Positions 26,759 to 35,721 of a DNA stretch of 64,000 bases are shown in pieces. A program made the position numbers and the translations under genes. Every line of letters starts with the position of its first letter. Position 1 is the first letter of the stretch. Source of the stretch: Desulfobacteraceae bacterium (GTDB lineage: Bacteria > Desulfobacterota > Desulfobacteria > Desulfobacterales > Desulfosalsimonadaceae); NCBI GenBank assembly GCA_011390465.1, contig JAABSH010000001.1:124001-188000 (forward strand), given 5' to 3'. The notes beneath the pieces were generated by a model. That model did no database searches, was not told the origin of the DNA, and saw nothing but the letters and a program-made list of their open reading frames with translations.

Positions 26759-28711
26759 ATGCAGGGATATGAGCAGGATGCATTGGGTGAAAAACGGAAT
26801 CGACATGTAGCCACCATTCTGGTGGTGGATGACAAGCCGGCCAACATTAAGCTGCTTTTTGAAGCCTTGAAAGAGACCGGCTACAGGACCCTTGCGGCCA
26901 TTGATGGAGAGAGCGCAGTCCGTCAGGCCCAATTGGGTCGGCCGGATCTGATTCTGATGGATGTGATGATGCCTGGACTAAACGGCTTCGAGGCCTGCAG
27001 AAGGCTGAAAAGCATTCCCGCAACCCGTCACATTCCGGTGATCTTTATGACGGCCCTCCATGAGACCGCTGATAAAATATTGGGATTTCAGGCAGGCGGC
27101 GTTGATTACCTTACCAAGCCACTTGTGCATGAGGAGGTGCTGGCACGGATTGACGCGCACATGAACCGTCATCGCCTTTGGGCTGATGTGACAATCCATA
27201 CGGAGATTCTGCTGGAAATAGGCGCTGCAAAAACACTCGAAGCGGTGTGGAAGGCCCTTGCGCGTCTTGGCGAGGAGCAGCGGGACGTGGTTGGGCTGGC
27301 GGTCTGGTTGTCGGACGATGACGGATTGAAGCTGGAATATACCTCCGGTTTTGAAACCAGCCACCCATCAACATGGCGCCATGATGGCGGCAACTATATC
27401 AGGATTCCGATAGCAGAGCCACTGATCGGTCAGGCGTATACGTTGAAAAAACAGGTTATTGCTACCGACCCAACCGAGTGGAAACCCTATCCACCGTGGG
27501 CCAAGTCTTCGGAGTTGCAGGGGTACATCATCACCCCCATCTGCTGTCACGATACATGCTACGGCGTACTGGCGCTTTTTTTCGGTGCAATGAATATTCA
27601 CGCGCCGGAAGAACGGCGACGCTGGCAACAGATGATCGCCAACAGCCTCGGCAACGCTTTCTTCCACGCTCGATCCATGGAGGCTATCCGATGTCTAAGC
27701 GATCAGCTTAAACAGGAAAACGAACTGTTGCGCGAAGAAGTGAGCGGAGCTGCGGTTTCTGAGGTTATCATCGGCACGAGCGATGCCCTGAAGCGGGTAT
27801 TGGATCAAGTGAACCTGGTGGCGCCCACCGAGGCGGCCGTGCTGATAATGGGGGAGTCCGGAACCGGCAAGGAACTGTTCGCCCAGGTGATCCACGAACG
27901 CAGTCGGCGCCGCCAGGATCCCATTATACGCGTGAATTGCGCCGCCATCCCGCGCGAGCTTTTTGAAAGCGAGTTTTTCGGCCACGTCAAGGGAGCCTTC
28001 ACTGGCGCGCTCAAGGACCGGGCAGGACGTTTTGAATTGGCTGACAGGGGCACGCTGTTTCTGGATGAAGTGGGGGAAATCCCTTTGGAATTGCAGGGAA
28101 AACTTCTTAGGGTGCTTCAGGAAGGTACTTTTGAGCGAATTGGGGATGAAAAAACCCGAAAAACGGATGTCCGCATTATTGCGGCGACCAATCGCGACCT
28201 TCAACAGGCTGCTGTGGACGGGCGGTTTCGCCAGGATTTGTATTACCGGTTAAGCGTTTTTCCATTGACGCTGCCGCCTTTGCGCGAAAGGCGGGAGGAC
28301 ATCGCGGCACTGGTCAGGCATTTTGCCGCTCACGTTGCCCGGAAAATGGGGATTGTCGTACCGGAAATAGCCGACAGCAGGCTCGCCTGCTTAATTGATT
28401 ATTCTTGGCCGGGCAATATTCGCGAATTACAGAATGAAGTCGAGCGGGCCATGATTCTTTCCCGGGGAGGCCCGCCGGTCTTTGCGTCACCCGAACAGGG
28501 GGGAACGCAGATGGCTCAATCGGTATCTGAAGACGGCCCCATTATGCGTGAGGGGGACTGGCAAAAAATGCAGCGCGACAATATGCTGCGGGCATTGAAG
28601 CGGACCAAATGGCGGGTGGATGGTCCAGGAGGTGCCGCCGAACTTTTAGGGGTGCGTCCAACGACGCTCCGCTCCCGTATGAAAGCCATGGGTATTGAGC
28701 GACCCGCCTGA
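26759..28711 (+). CDS. Sigma-54-dependent response regulator: REC-GAF-AAA+-HTH
   Basis: A 650-aa enhancer-binding activator. Receiver domain: residues 20-135, phosphoacceptor Asp near 68 in DLILMDVMMPG, conserved Lys in YLTKPL. A GAF-like sensory region spans about 145-315 (WLSDDDGLKLEYTSGF, then VIATDPTEWKPYP). AAA+ domain: residues 340-575, with Walker A GESGTGKE near 365, the sigma-54 contact loop GAFTGA near 412 and Walker B LFLDEVGEI. The C-terminal Fis-type HTH GGAAELLGVRPTTLRSRMKA resembles FhlA/NorR. It converges on a hybrid kinase gene with 2 bp between, so they probably form a two-component pair. Confidence 0.93.
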   Translation: MQGYEQDALGEKRNRHVATILVVDDKPANIKLLFEALKETGYRTLAAIDGESAVRQAQLGRPDLILMDVMMPGLNGFEACRRLKSIPATRHIPVIFMTALHETADKILGFQAGGVDYLTKPLVHEEVLARIDAHMNRHRLWADVTIHTEILLEIGAAKTLEAVWKALARLGEEQRDVVGLAVWLSDDDGLKLEYTSGFETSHPSTWRHDGGNYIRIPIAEPLIGQAYTLKKQVIATDPTEWKPYPPWAKSSELQGYIITPICCHDTCYGVLALFFGAMNIHAPEERRRWQQMIANSLGNAFFHARSMEAIRCLSDQLKQENELLREEVSGAAVSEVIIGTSDALKRVLDQVNLVAPTEAAVLIMGESGTGKELFAQVIHERSRRRQDPIIRVNCAAIPRELFESEFFGHVKGAFTGALKDRAGRFELADRGTLFLDEVGEIPLELQGKLLRVLQEGTFERIGDEKTRKTDVRIIAATNRDLQQAAVDGRFRQDLYYRLSVFPLTLPPLRERREDIAALVRHFAAHVARKMGIVVPEIADSRLACLIDYSWPGNIRELQNEVERAMILSRGGPPVFASPEQGGTQMAQSVSEDGPIMREGDWQKMQRDNMLRALKRTKWRVDGPGGAAELLGVRPTTLRSRMKAMGIERPA

Positions 28712-28713
28712 TA

Positions 28714-31455
28714 CTATTGATCCAGAAGACGCTGCAACGCCAGAATTTCAAAGCCTGCCGCAAGTTCATGGATGCGGGAAATAAACATGGCGTGCTCGGG
28801 AAACCGGTCTTTAAGTTTTCCGGTTTCCCGTAGTACTTCCTGGACATCACCGATGCGGGCCGCCTCCCGCAGATGATAAAAGGCCTGCGGCAAGGGAGAT
28901 GGCGCGATGGGTTCTTCCGGCGACGTCGAATCAGGGACAGTGCCTGCCGGTTTCCAATCCAATTCAAGCCGTTTGTTAAGTATTAAGATCAGGGCATCGA
29001 GGTTAACGGGCTTGGGGAGAAAACCGACGCACCCGGCACACAGACTCTCGGTCTGCGTCTGGTCATAGACACTGGCGGAAACCGCCACCACGGGTATGCC
29101 GGCCAAAACCGGATCGCTTTTCAGCTTTTGCACCGCTTCAATTCCGCTCATCTCAGGCATCAGTAAATCCATCAGAATTAAATCCGGCATACAGGCGCTG
29201 GCAAGTTCCACTGCTTCCCTCCCGTTGGACGCCTCCATGACATCGAAGCCCATCGGCGTCAGCATGTCGCGTAGAATGGTTCGATTCTCCTGCCGGTCGT
29301 CGGCCACGAGCAGGCGGCATGGTGCGCTGATTGCCTTGAGTGGCGTCGCTGGCGCAGGTGGATGTATAATTTCAGATTCTGTGAGAATACAGGGAAGTTC
29401 AAGGCGAAAAACACTTCCCCGGCCGGGCGTACTTTGCACCAGCACGTCCCCGCCCATTTCCAGTGCGATATTCCGGCTGATGGCCAGGCCGAGGCCGGTT
29501 CCCTCATTTTGTGAGAATTCGATGGATGGCTGCCCCGCAATCGGCTGGGGCTTCACCTGATGGAAAGGGTCAAAGATGGTTTCAAGGGATTCCGGTGCAA
29601 TGCCGATACCCGTGTCTGCAACGCAAAACACAAGTTTGTCGTTTTCCAGCCATGCGGTCAAATGGACACTCCCTTTTTCCGTAAATTTAACCGCGTTGCT
29701 GAGCAGATTCAAAAGGAGCTGGCGGAGTCTCTTTTCATCAGTTTCGATGCCATCCGGAAGGGAGTCGGATGCATCGAAATCAAAAATAAGACCCTTGCCT
29801 CGGGCACGCGGTGCGATCATGTCGGAAACGTTCTTGATTAACGGCCTCAATCGGACTTCACCGGATTGAATGTCTATCTTTCCCGCTTCAATTTTGGCTA
29901 TGTCGAGAATGTCATTGATGAGCATGAGCAAGTGCTCACCGCTATTGCGAATGATCCCGGCCTGTTCTTTCCGGTCCTCGGGCAGTGTGCGGTCTCGTTG
30001 AAACAACTGCGCATATCCGAGAATGGCATTCAGAGGCGTTCGCAATTCGTGTGACATATTGGCCAGAAATTTGCTCTTGGCGATACTGGCGGCTTCTGCT
30101 GCATTCATGGCCAGCCGAAGTTCCGTTGTGCGTTCTCCGACCGTTTTTTCAAGTTTTTGCTGATGATGTTTTAAAGCATCGGTTTGTTCTCGCAATTGTA
30201 GTTGCACCTCACCGGCGGCGCGCTCCTGCACCCATGCCAAAACGATAATCAGGGCCAGTACCCCTATGGGATATAATTCTATACCCGGCGACAGGGACAG
30301 CGTATGGTTGAAAATATCGAAAATGCCTGTCGCTGAAAAAATCAGCAGGGCTGCTGCAATAACCCATTTAGCCTCTCGTTTGCGCAGCACATGCCGCAGC
30401 CCTTCCCCTGCCCCTACCAGAAGCTGGAGTGCGATGGCGCTGTTTCCCAGTAGCTGGCTTACATTGCCAAATGGTATCCATTCGAAAAAATGAGCGGGCC
30501 AAATGGTCGCGGCGACAAAGATCTGCAACTGCCAACATCGGCGAATAAGGCTCATCCAGCCGGGGCCGAGGGAAATCTCGATGAAACGCCACAAACCGAT
30601 CGGAAACAGCAGAGTGGTCAGAAGCCCTGCATGGTAAATCCACTCCGCATGCTCGGAAAACATGAACATCACGTTGCTTGAAAGCAGTTGGCTGATCCCC
30701 AGACAAATGGCCATGAACCCAAACCACGGGGAAAATGAAAGGCCGTACCGGCGTCTCATCAGATAGGCAAAAATGGCGTATATCCCGACAAACAGGAACA
30801 GGTAGCCGAGCGATTGCCCGAGCCATGACCCGGAGAGTAGATGCTGCATCAATTTTGATTGCGATGCATAAAGAATCACGGGTTCGCCGAGGGGAAGGGT
30901 TTCCGGCCGGGCACTGTAAAAGAGGATATGCAGTCTTTTACCGGCCGCATGATCCGGCAAGAGAATCAAATGCAAGCGGTTGGCCGGACGCTGCTGATTC
31001 CATCGCGGCGCCAAAGAACCGCTTTGGTAAACCGGCGCGCCATCTAAAAATACGATAACGGCGTCGCATTGGATATTCGCCATTAAAAGCGATTTGTCGG
31101 GATATGGCGCATCCGGCAGGATGGTTTTCAACCAAAGACCATTGGCGCTGCTTGTGTTGATGGCGGGGTCCCTCCAATTCCATAGGCCCCACTCATCACT
31201 GCTTATTTTATTTTGAAGGAAACCGCCGGCAATATCCAAATCCGCCGTAATATCAACGTACTGATAAGTCCATCCTTGGCGCAACCCCAAGGCAACATCC
31301 GATGATTTCTCCGGTGTTGCATTGTTCCAGAGGTCAAGAACTTCCTCAGGGGGGAGACTTGCTCTGGCAGCAGTTGGCGAGCAGGGGCTTCCCGATATGA
31401 CCGCAATGACCAATGCCGGCAAAAGGATTCGAATTGAACTTGATAATATTTTCAC
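28714..31455 (-). CDS. Hybrid sensor histidine kinase with 7TMR-DISM-like sensor
   Basis: A 913-aa membrane hybrid kinase. A signal/anchor segment is followed by a periplasmic domain (about 35-195; LWLKTILPDAPYPDKSLLMA), then about seven hydrophobic segments (205-395), giving a 7TMR-DISM architecture. A coiled coil (QLREQTDALKHHQQKLEKTV) leads to HisKA, with phospho-His near 469 in NMSHELRTPLNAILG. The HATPase follows, with a DTGIGI box and GTGLGLAIS. A receiver domain has Asp near 763 in DLILMDLLMPEMSG. The last 110 residues form a helical tail lacking an Hpt histidine motif. Its likely partner is the convergent sigma-54 regulator. Confidence 0.92.
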   Translation of the reverse strand: MKILSSSIRILLPALVIAVISGSPCSPTAARASLPPEEVLDLWNNATPEKSSDVALGLRQGWTYQYVDITADLDIAGGFLQNKISSDEWGLWNWRDPAINTSSANGLWLKTILPDAPYPDKSLLMANIQCDAVIVFLDGAPVYQSGSLAPRWNQQRPANRLHLILLPDHAAGKRLHILFYSARPETLPLGEPVILYASQSKLMQHLLSGSWLGQSLGYLFLFVGIYAIFAYLMRRRYGLSFSPWFGFMAICLGISQLLSSNVMFMFSEHAEWIYHAGLLTTLLFPIGLWRFIEISLGPGWMSLIRRCWQLQIFVAATIWPAHFFEWIPFGNVSQLLGNSAIALQLLVGAGEGLRHVLRKREAKWVIAAALLIFSATGIFDIFNHTLSLSPGIELYPIGVLALIIVLAWVQERAAGEVQLQLREQTDALKHHQQKLEKTVGERTTELRLAMNAAEAASIAKSKFLANMSHELRTPLNAILGYAQLFQRDRTLPEDRKEQAGIIRNSGEHLLMLINDILDIAKIEAGKIDIQSGEVRLRPLIKNVSDMIAPRARGKGLIFDFDASDSLPDGIETDEKRLRQLLLNLLSNAVKFTEKGSVHLTAWLENDKLVFCVADTGIGIAPESLETIFDPFHQVKPQPIAGQPSIEFSQNEGTGLGLAISRNIALEMGGDVLVQSTPGRGSVFRLELPCILTESEIIHPPAPATPLKAISAPCRLLVADDRQENRTILRDMLTPMGFDVMEASNGREAVELASACMPDLILMDLLMPEMSGIEAVQKLKSDPVLAGIPVVAVSASVYDQTQTESLCAGCVGFLPKPVNLDALILILNKRLELDWKPAGTVPDSTSPEEPIAPSPLPQAFYHLREAARIGDVQEVLRETGKLKDRFPEHAMFISRIHELAAGFEILALQRLLDQ

Positions 31456-31886
31456 GGCACTCCCGCATGTTGCTAATAAAAATAACTATTCATTTCTTTA
31501 TTACGTTTATAAAACATTGCATAAATTAAGCCAATAATTTAAAATTCTGCAAAAAGGAATAAATCGGGAATATGTACGTGTGGACATTAAAGCCGATGCA
31601 ACGATTATTCGTAACGAAATATCAATTAAATGTATCATTTCGTTTCAGGAATTTATCCGCGCAAGTTTGGGCATCAAGAAGGGCGGATAAATTGTATTGC
31701 AACAGGTGAGCCTTTCAGGATCAAACACCAACGCTCTTTAAAATGTTTTTTTAATATGAGAAGTTAAGGGTCATTTGCATCCTTTCCTGCATCCTGCACG
31801 GACCCCATGCCTGCGCGATGCCGCGTGGACTATTTGACCGATTGATCGCCTTTTGGAAAATTCGCGCTTCAAACACTCTTTGACAA
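31456..31886. promoter_or_regulatory. Upstream region of the hybrid kinase gene with TTCGT-ACGAA motifs
   Basis: A 431-bp gap. TTCGTAACGAA (31608-31618) overlaps a split dyad, ACGAAAT (31614-31620) and ATTTCGT (31637-31643), about 150 bp upstream of the kinase start. These match the palindromes upstream of the sigma-54 regulator. The rest of the gap shows no gene or terminator that can be supported. Confidence 0.5.
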
Positions 31887-32084
31887 TGGATTCAACGACA
31901 TCCGGTTATCAGTTTCCCTATCGTGTATTTGGGTTGGGCCTATCTATTCTGGACCCCTGTGTTGCTCAGCGATACTTCAATCTGGGAATTTCCCTCACTG
32001 TTATGGTTCCTGATTGGTGGGGCCAGCCCGCTGATTGCCGGTATCTTATTGGCCAGCCTGGAAGGCGTCTATATTCACGATTGA
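31887..32084 (+). pseudogene. CPBP protease remnant (N-terminal fragment)
   Basis: A 65-codon stretch with no usable start. It reads IVYLGWAYLFWTPVLLSDTS, then FLIGGASPLIAGILLASLEG and stops at 32082. That wording (Y-L-F-W-T-P and G-G-A-S-P-L-I-A) resembles the first two membrane segments of CPBP family proteases. The catalytic EExxR, FxxxH and HxxxN blocks are absent. It ends 20 bp before a serine hydrolase gene, in the same order as the intact CPBP-hydrolase pair at 23.2-25.3 kb. Confidence 0.5.
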
Positions 32085-32104
32085 CAGTTTATAGGAAACG
32101 AAGA

Positions 32105-33256
32105 ATGCAAAAATGGATTTGTTTTTTTGGGGTTATTTTTGTAGCGGTCACTACCGGCTGCAACACAATGTACGGAGAACATAACGGGGCCATCGAATCC
32201 GAATGGCATTGGAAAAAGGAGTCTCCCGAAAGCCAGGGCATCCGGTCTGAAGATTTGGCTAGAATGGTTGAGTACATCGACAGCAACAAGATATCGATTC
32301 ACAGCATCATAATATATAAAAATGGAACGATCCCCTTGGAGGTGTACTTCAAACCATACAACAAAAATGTTTCACACAATATGAAATCGACTAGCAAAGG
32401 CGTTATTTCCGCGTTAATCGGTATTGCGCTACGCGAAGGATACATAGAAAGTCTTGACGAAAGCGCCTTTTCTTACTTTCCAGAGTACGATGTGAAGAGC
32501 AGCGGCCGAAAATCGGACATAACATTAAGGGATTTGCTCACGATGTCCTCTGGGTTAAAATGGGAAGAAAACAGTCTCAATAGCATGTATACTTTCTTTG
32601 TCAGCAAACGCATTGTAAAGAGAGTTCTGAACCAACCGCTCGTAAGCGAGCCTGGATCAAAGTTCAACTATAATACCGGGTTGACACATCTGTTATCGGC
32701 CATCATTTCGAAAGCCTCGGGGACGAGTACGTTGCAGTTCGCCGAACGGTATCTCTTCCAGCCACTGGATATACATAACGTTCAATGGAAACAGGACAGA
32801 GATGGTTTCCATATTGGGGGATCCGAATTGTTTCTGACACCGCGAGCCATGACTAAGTTCGCGGTGATGTATTTAGATGGTGGAAAGTACGCTGGCCGGC
32901 AAATCGTCCCCAAAGACTGGGTAACAGAATCGACGGTGACCCAGATGGAAGGGCTCTTTCACGGCGCACGAGTCAAATATGGTTATCTCTGGTGGGTCGA
33001 TATCGGTAACCAGTTATTCACTTATCTGGATAATGAGAAAAATTTTCTTGCGATGGGTGTACACGGACAGAGAATTTATATTTGTAAGAATCTCGACGCG
33101 GTGGTTGTTATTACCGCGAATCAAAGTGACGAGTCGCAGTGCGACATCCTCATTCGAGACTTTATCATGCCAGCTTTTTCGAAAGAAGTTGCTCTGCCCG
33201 GCAATCCGACAGCCGAAACCAGGCTGCGTGAAGTTGTAAACAACGTTGGACAATAG
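32105..33256 (+). CDS. Serine hydrolase lipoprotein, beta-lactamase fold
   Basis: A 383-aa SxxK hydrolase distinct from the one at 23.2 kb. The start at 32105 gives a lipoprotein signal, MQKWICFFGVIFVAVTTGC, with the lipobox VTTGC; a longer frame to 31853 would read through the CPBP remnant. Motif 1 is STSKG in HNMKSTSKGVISALIG near residue 95. Motif 2 is FNYNTGLTHLLSAI near residue 187, and motif 3 is HGQRIYI near residue 320. The family includes 6-aminohexanoate-oligomer hydrolases, esterases and DD-peptidases. No substrate can be assigned. An attC-like fold follows at 33314. Confidence 0.85.
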   Translation: MQKWICFFGVIFVAVTTGCNTMYGEHNGAIESEWHWKKESPESQGIRSEDLARMVEYIDSNKISIHSIIIYKNGTIPLEVYFKPYNKNVSHNMKSTSKGVISALIGIALREGYIESLDESAFSYFPEYDVKSSGRKSDITLRDLLTMSSGLKWEENSLNSMYTFFVSKRIVKRVLNQPLVSEPGSKFNYNTGLTHLLSAIISKASGTSTLQFAERYLFQPLDIHNVQWKQDRDGFHIGGSELFLTPRAMTKFAVMYLDGGKYAGRQIVPKDWVTESTVTQMEGLFHGARVKYGYLWWVDIGNQLFTYLDNEKNFLAMGVHGQRIYICKNLDAVVVITANQSDESQCDILIRDFIMPAFSKEVALPGNPTAETRLREVVNNVGQ

Positions 33257-33313
33257 CGTTAAGCGCATTGCAAGGGTCGTGTTGAAGCTTTGCGGGAACG
33301 AAAAGGTTTGTAA

Positions 33314-33381
33314 AGTTAACGCGTTGCACCGGACACAATTCCGCTGGGCTCCATTGCCGCCCGTGAGTTTTGCCGTTCAAT
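33314..33381 (+). other. Degenerate attC-like fold after the serine hydrolase gene
   Basis: AGTTAAC (33314-33320) and GTTCAAT (33375-33381) resemble the outer integron recombination boxes RYYYAAC and GTTRRRY, each with one mismatch. Between them, CACCGG and CCGTG pair with one extrahelical base, and a CAAT/ATTG inner stem follows. The position directly behind a coding region is where attC sits in a gene cassette. Both outer boxes deviate from consensus, so this is tentative. Confidence 0.3.
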
Positions 33382-33447
33382 ATTCTTCACCGCCAAATCT
33401 TACCTCTCTTGTGCATAATACAATAGCAATTCTTTACAAAAAAAAGT

Positions 33448-35703
33448 TCATTTGGTCTCCAGCATTGCAGTATGGATTTTTTGGCATAAGTCCATATCCG
33501 CTTTCAGCGGTTTCCCGTCCAGGTGAAGGGCCGGCACCGCGCCGATCAGTGAATTGGTCAGGATCACCGTGTCCGCGGAAAAGAGATTCCGGGGCATTAT
33601 GTTGCGTTTTTCAATCTGATATCCCTGGCCGGCAAGCTGATGAACCACCTGTTTTTCCATGACACCGGCAAGCACATGGCGGGATATGGGCAGATAAATC
33701 ATGCTGCCGGAAATCAGAAAAATATTTGCGGTATTGGTTTCAGAAACAGAACCCTCGGGATTTAAAATCAGGGCCTCGTCCGCGCCGTGTTTTTGCGCCC
33801 ATTTTCCGGCCAGATAGTAATAGGCATAATTGAGTGTTTTGTGCTCCGCCAGCGGGGTCTGGCGGGGATGGGGATATGACAGTAAATCCAGCCCATTTTT
33901 GCGGGTCAGGGCCGGGCGGGGGGTATATTTTTTCGCAGCCACCATCAGATTGGGACGATGAAAAAAAGAATCTGCCGGGCCGTGCGATGCCATGATTTTA
34001 ACCGCTGCAATGTCGTTTTCCAGATGATTGGCCGCTACGGCCTGCCGGAGAATTTCATGCCAGGTGAGATCCGGCACCTTTAACTCAAACAGTGTTTTCC
34101 AGGCCCGGTAAAACCGGCTGATATGATCCTCCAGAAACAATGGCCGGCCCCTGTCCACCCGGATGGTTTCAAAAAATCCCAACCCGTATTGCACCCCCAG
34201 ATCTGAAACCGGAAGCACCGCCTCTCCGGCAGGAACCAGCTTCCCGTTCTGCCACACCCATTCCGGTTTTTTGGGGCCAGATTTTTGGGCGTCCAGCACC
34301 TCCATCAGGGACCGGCCCTTGTGCAGGGTCTCTTCAAATTCATCTGCCGGATCTGAATCAAACACCACGCCCCCGCCCACGGAAAAAAATATCCGGTTCT
34401 GAAAAATTGTGGCCGTGCGGATGGCAATGGACAGATCCAGGCTGTTGTGAAAGCTCAAATATCCGATGGACCCGGTATAAACATGCCGCCGCACCGGCTC
34501 CAGCTCATCAATGATTTCCATGGCCCGGATCCGGGGACATCCGGTGATGGAGCCGCCGGGAAAGGCCGCTTCGAGAAGATCCACAGAATCTTTTCCATGG
34601 GCCAGCTCCCCTTCAACCACCGACACCAGGTGAAACACATTGTGATAAGCTTCCAGCCGTCTGTGTTCCGCCACCCGCACACTGCGGCCACGGCATACCC
34701 GTCCCAGATCATTTCGCATCAAATCCACAATCATGGACAGCTCGGCATCATCTTTGGGGCTGCGCGCAAGCGCTTCCCGAAATTTCTGGTCCTCGGCAGG
34801 GTCTTTTCCCCGGGGCCGGGTGCCTTTAATCGGACGGGTCTCCACATCATTTTCCCGACGGCGCAAAAACCGTTCCGGAGACGTGGAAACAATCCAGTGA
34901 TCCCCGGCATGAACATAGGCATAAAAAGGGCCGGGCGCGGTCTGATAAAGGCTGCTGAAAAGGGCGAACGGGTCCCCGGAAAAATCCGTTTCAAACCGCT
35001 GGGACAAATTCACCTGATAAATATCGCCCGCGGCAAGATAGTCTTTTATTTTGCCAACAGCAGCCATATACTGTGCCCTGGTGAATGAAGACGTATATCC
35101 GGACGCACCCGCGACAAACCCGGGCGGTTTTGCTGAAGGGTTTTTCAGCAGCGATTCAATGGATTCCGGAATATCGCCCATGGGACCATTTTTTTCATCC
35201 ACGCGCTGTGTCACGCACAGCCAAAATTTTTTTTCCTTTTTATCGCAGCAAACAACCGCGGACGGCGCAAACAGGCAAAGATGCGGAAGCCCCAGATCAT
35301 CAATTGCAGTGCGGGGCAAGGCTTCAGTAAAATCTTTTAAATCATAGGAGAAATATCCAAACAGGCCGCAGGCCACCGGCAGAGCAGGGGGATTTACAGG
35401 CAACGCATAGGCGGCCATCACCTGCCGGAGAAAATCAAATGGATTTTCTTTTATCTCAATAGTTTTTCCGGATACGCAAACGCTCATGCGGGTGCCCCGG
35501 GCTTTTATTTCCAGCCAGGGGTTGACGGCCAGAATATGATATCGGGCACAGTCCAGGTCACCGCCGCTTAAAAGGGCCACCGTGCCGGGATTTTTTGAAA
35601 ACCGGGCCGCCAGTTCTAAAAATGACATATTTAAATCCAGCGGAGTTACGACAACGTTTTTTATTTTCCCGGTCAGTTTACAGAGCGCATCCATGCCGGT
35701 CAT
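33448..35703 (-). CDS. pabB: Aminodeoxychorismate synthase component I fused to 4-amino-4-deoxychorismate lyase
   Basis: A 751-aa bifunctional folate-pathway protein. Residues 1-460 are the chorismate-binding PabB part, with ARYHILAVNPWLEI at the front, then IYQVNLSQRFET and the diagnostic RPIKGTRPRG near 290. SITGCPRIRAMEIIDELEP follows near 360. Residues 485-751 are the PLP-dependent PabC lyase: PVSDLGVQYGLGFFETIRVD, the lysine in EHKTLNYAYYYLAG, then PEGSVSETNTANIFLI. Together with PabA it converts chorismate to 4-aminobenzoate. Fused PabB-PabC proteins are known in several bacteria. The pabA gene is 18 bp upstream. Confidence 0.93.
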   Translation of the reverse strand: MTGMDALCKLTGKIKNVVVTPLDLNMSFLELAARFSKNPGTVALLSGGDLDCARYHILAVNPWLEIKARGTRMSVCVSGKTIEIKENPFDFLRQVMAAYALPVNPPALPVACGLFGYFSYDLKDFTEALPRTAIDDLGLPHLCLFAPSAVVCCDKKEKKFWLCVTQRVDEKNGPMGDIPESIESLLKNPSAKPPGFVAGASGYTSSFTRAQYMAAVGKIKDYLAAGDIYQVNLSQRFETDFSGDPFALFSSLYQTAPGPFYAYVHAGDHWIVSTSPERFLRRRENDVETRPIKGTRPRGKDPAEDQKFREALARSPKDDAELSMIVDLMRNDLGRVCRGRSVRVAEHRRLEAYHNVFHLVSVVEGELAHGKDSVDLLEAAFPGGSITGCPRIRAMEIIDELEPVRRHVYTGSIGYLSFHNSLDLSIAIRTATIFQNRIFFSVGGGVVFDSDPADEFEETLHKGRSLMEVLDAQKSGPKKPEWVWQNGKLVPAGEAVLPVSDLGVQYGLGFFETIRVDRGRPLFLEDHISRFYRAWKTLFELKVPDLTWHEILRQAVAANHLENDIAAVKIMASHGPADSFFHRPNLMVAAKKYTPRPALTRKNGLDLLSYPHPRQTPLAEHKTLNYAYYYLAGKWAQKHGADEALILNPEGSVSETNTANIFLISGSMIYLPISRHVLAGVMEKQVVHQLAGQGYQIEKRNIMPRNLFSADTVILTNSLIGAVPALHLDGKPLKADMDLCQKIHTAMLETK

Positions 35704-35721
35704 AATACCCTCCTCTTATCT

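Noticed and set aside
31853-32104. N-terminal extension of the second serine hydrolase to 31853
   Set aside because: It reads the CPBP remnant in the wrong frame and would bury the lipoprotein signal that starts at 32105.
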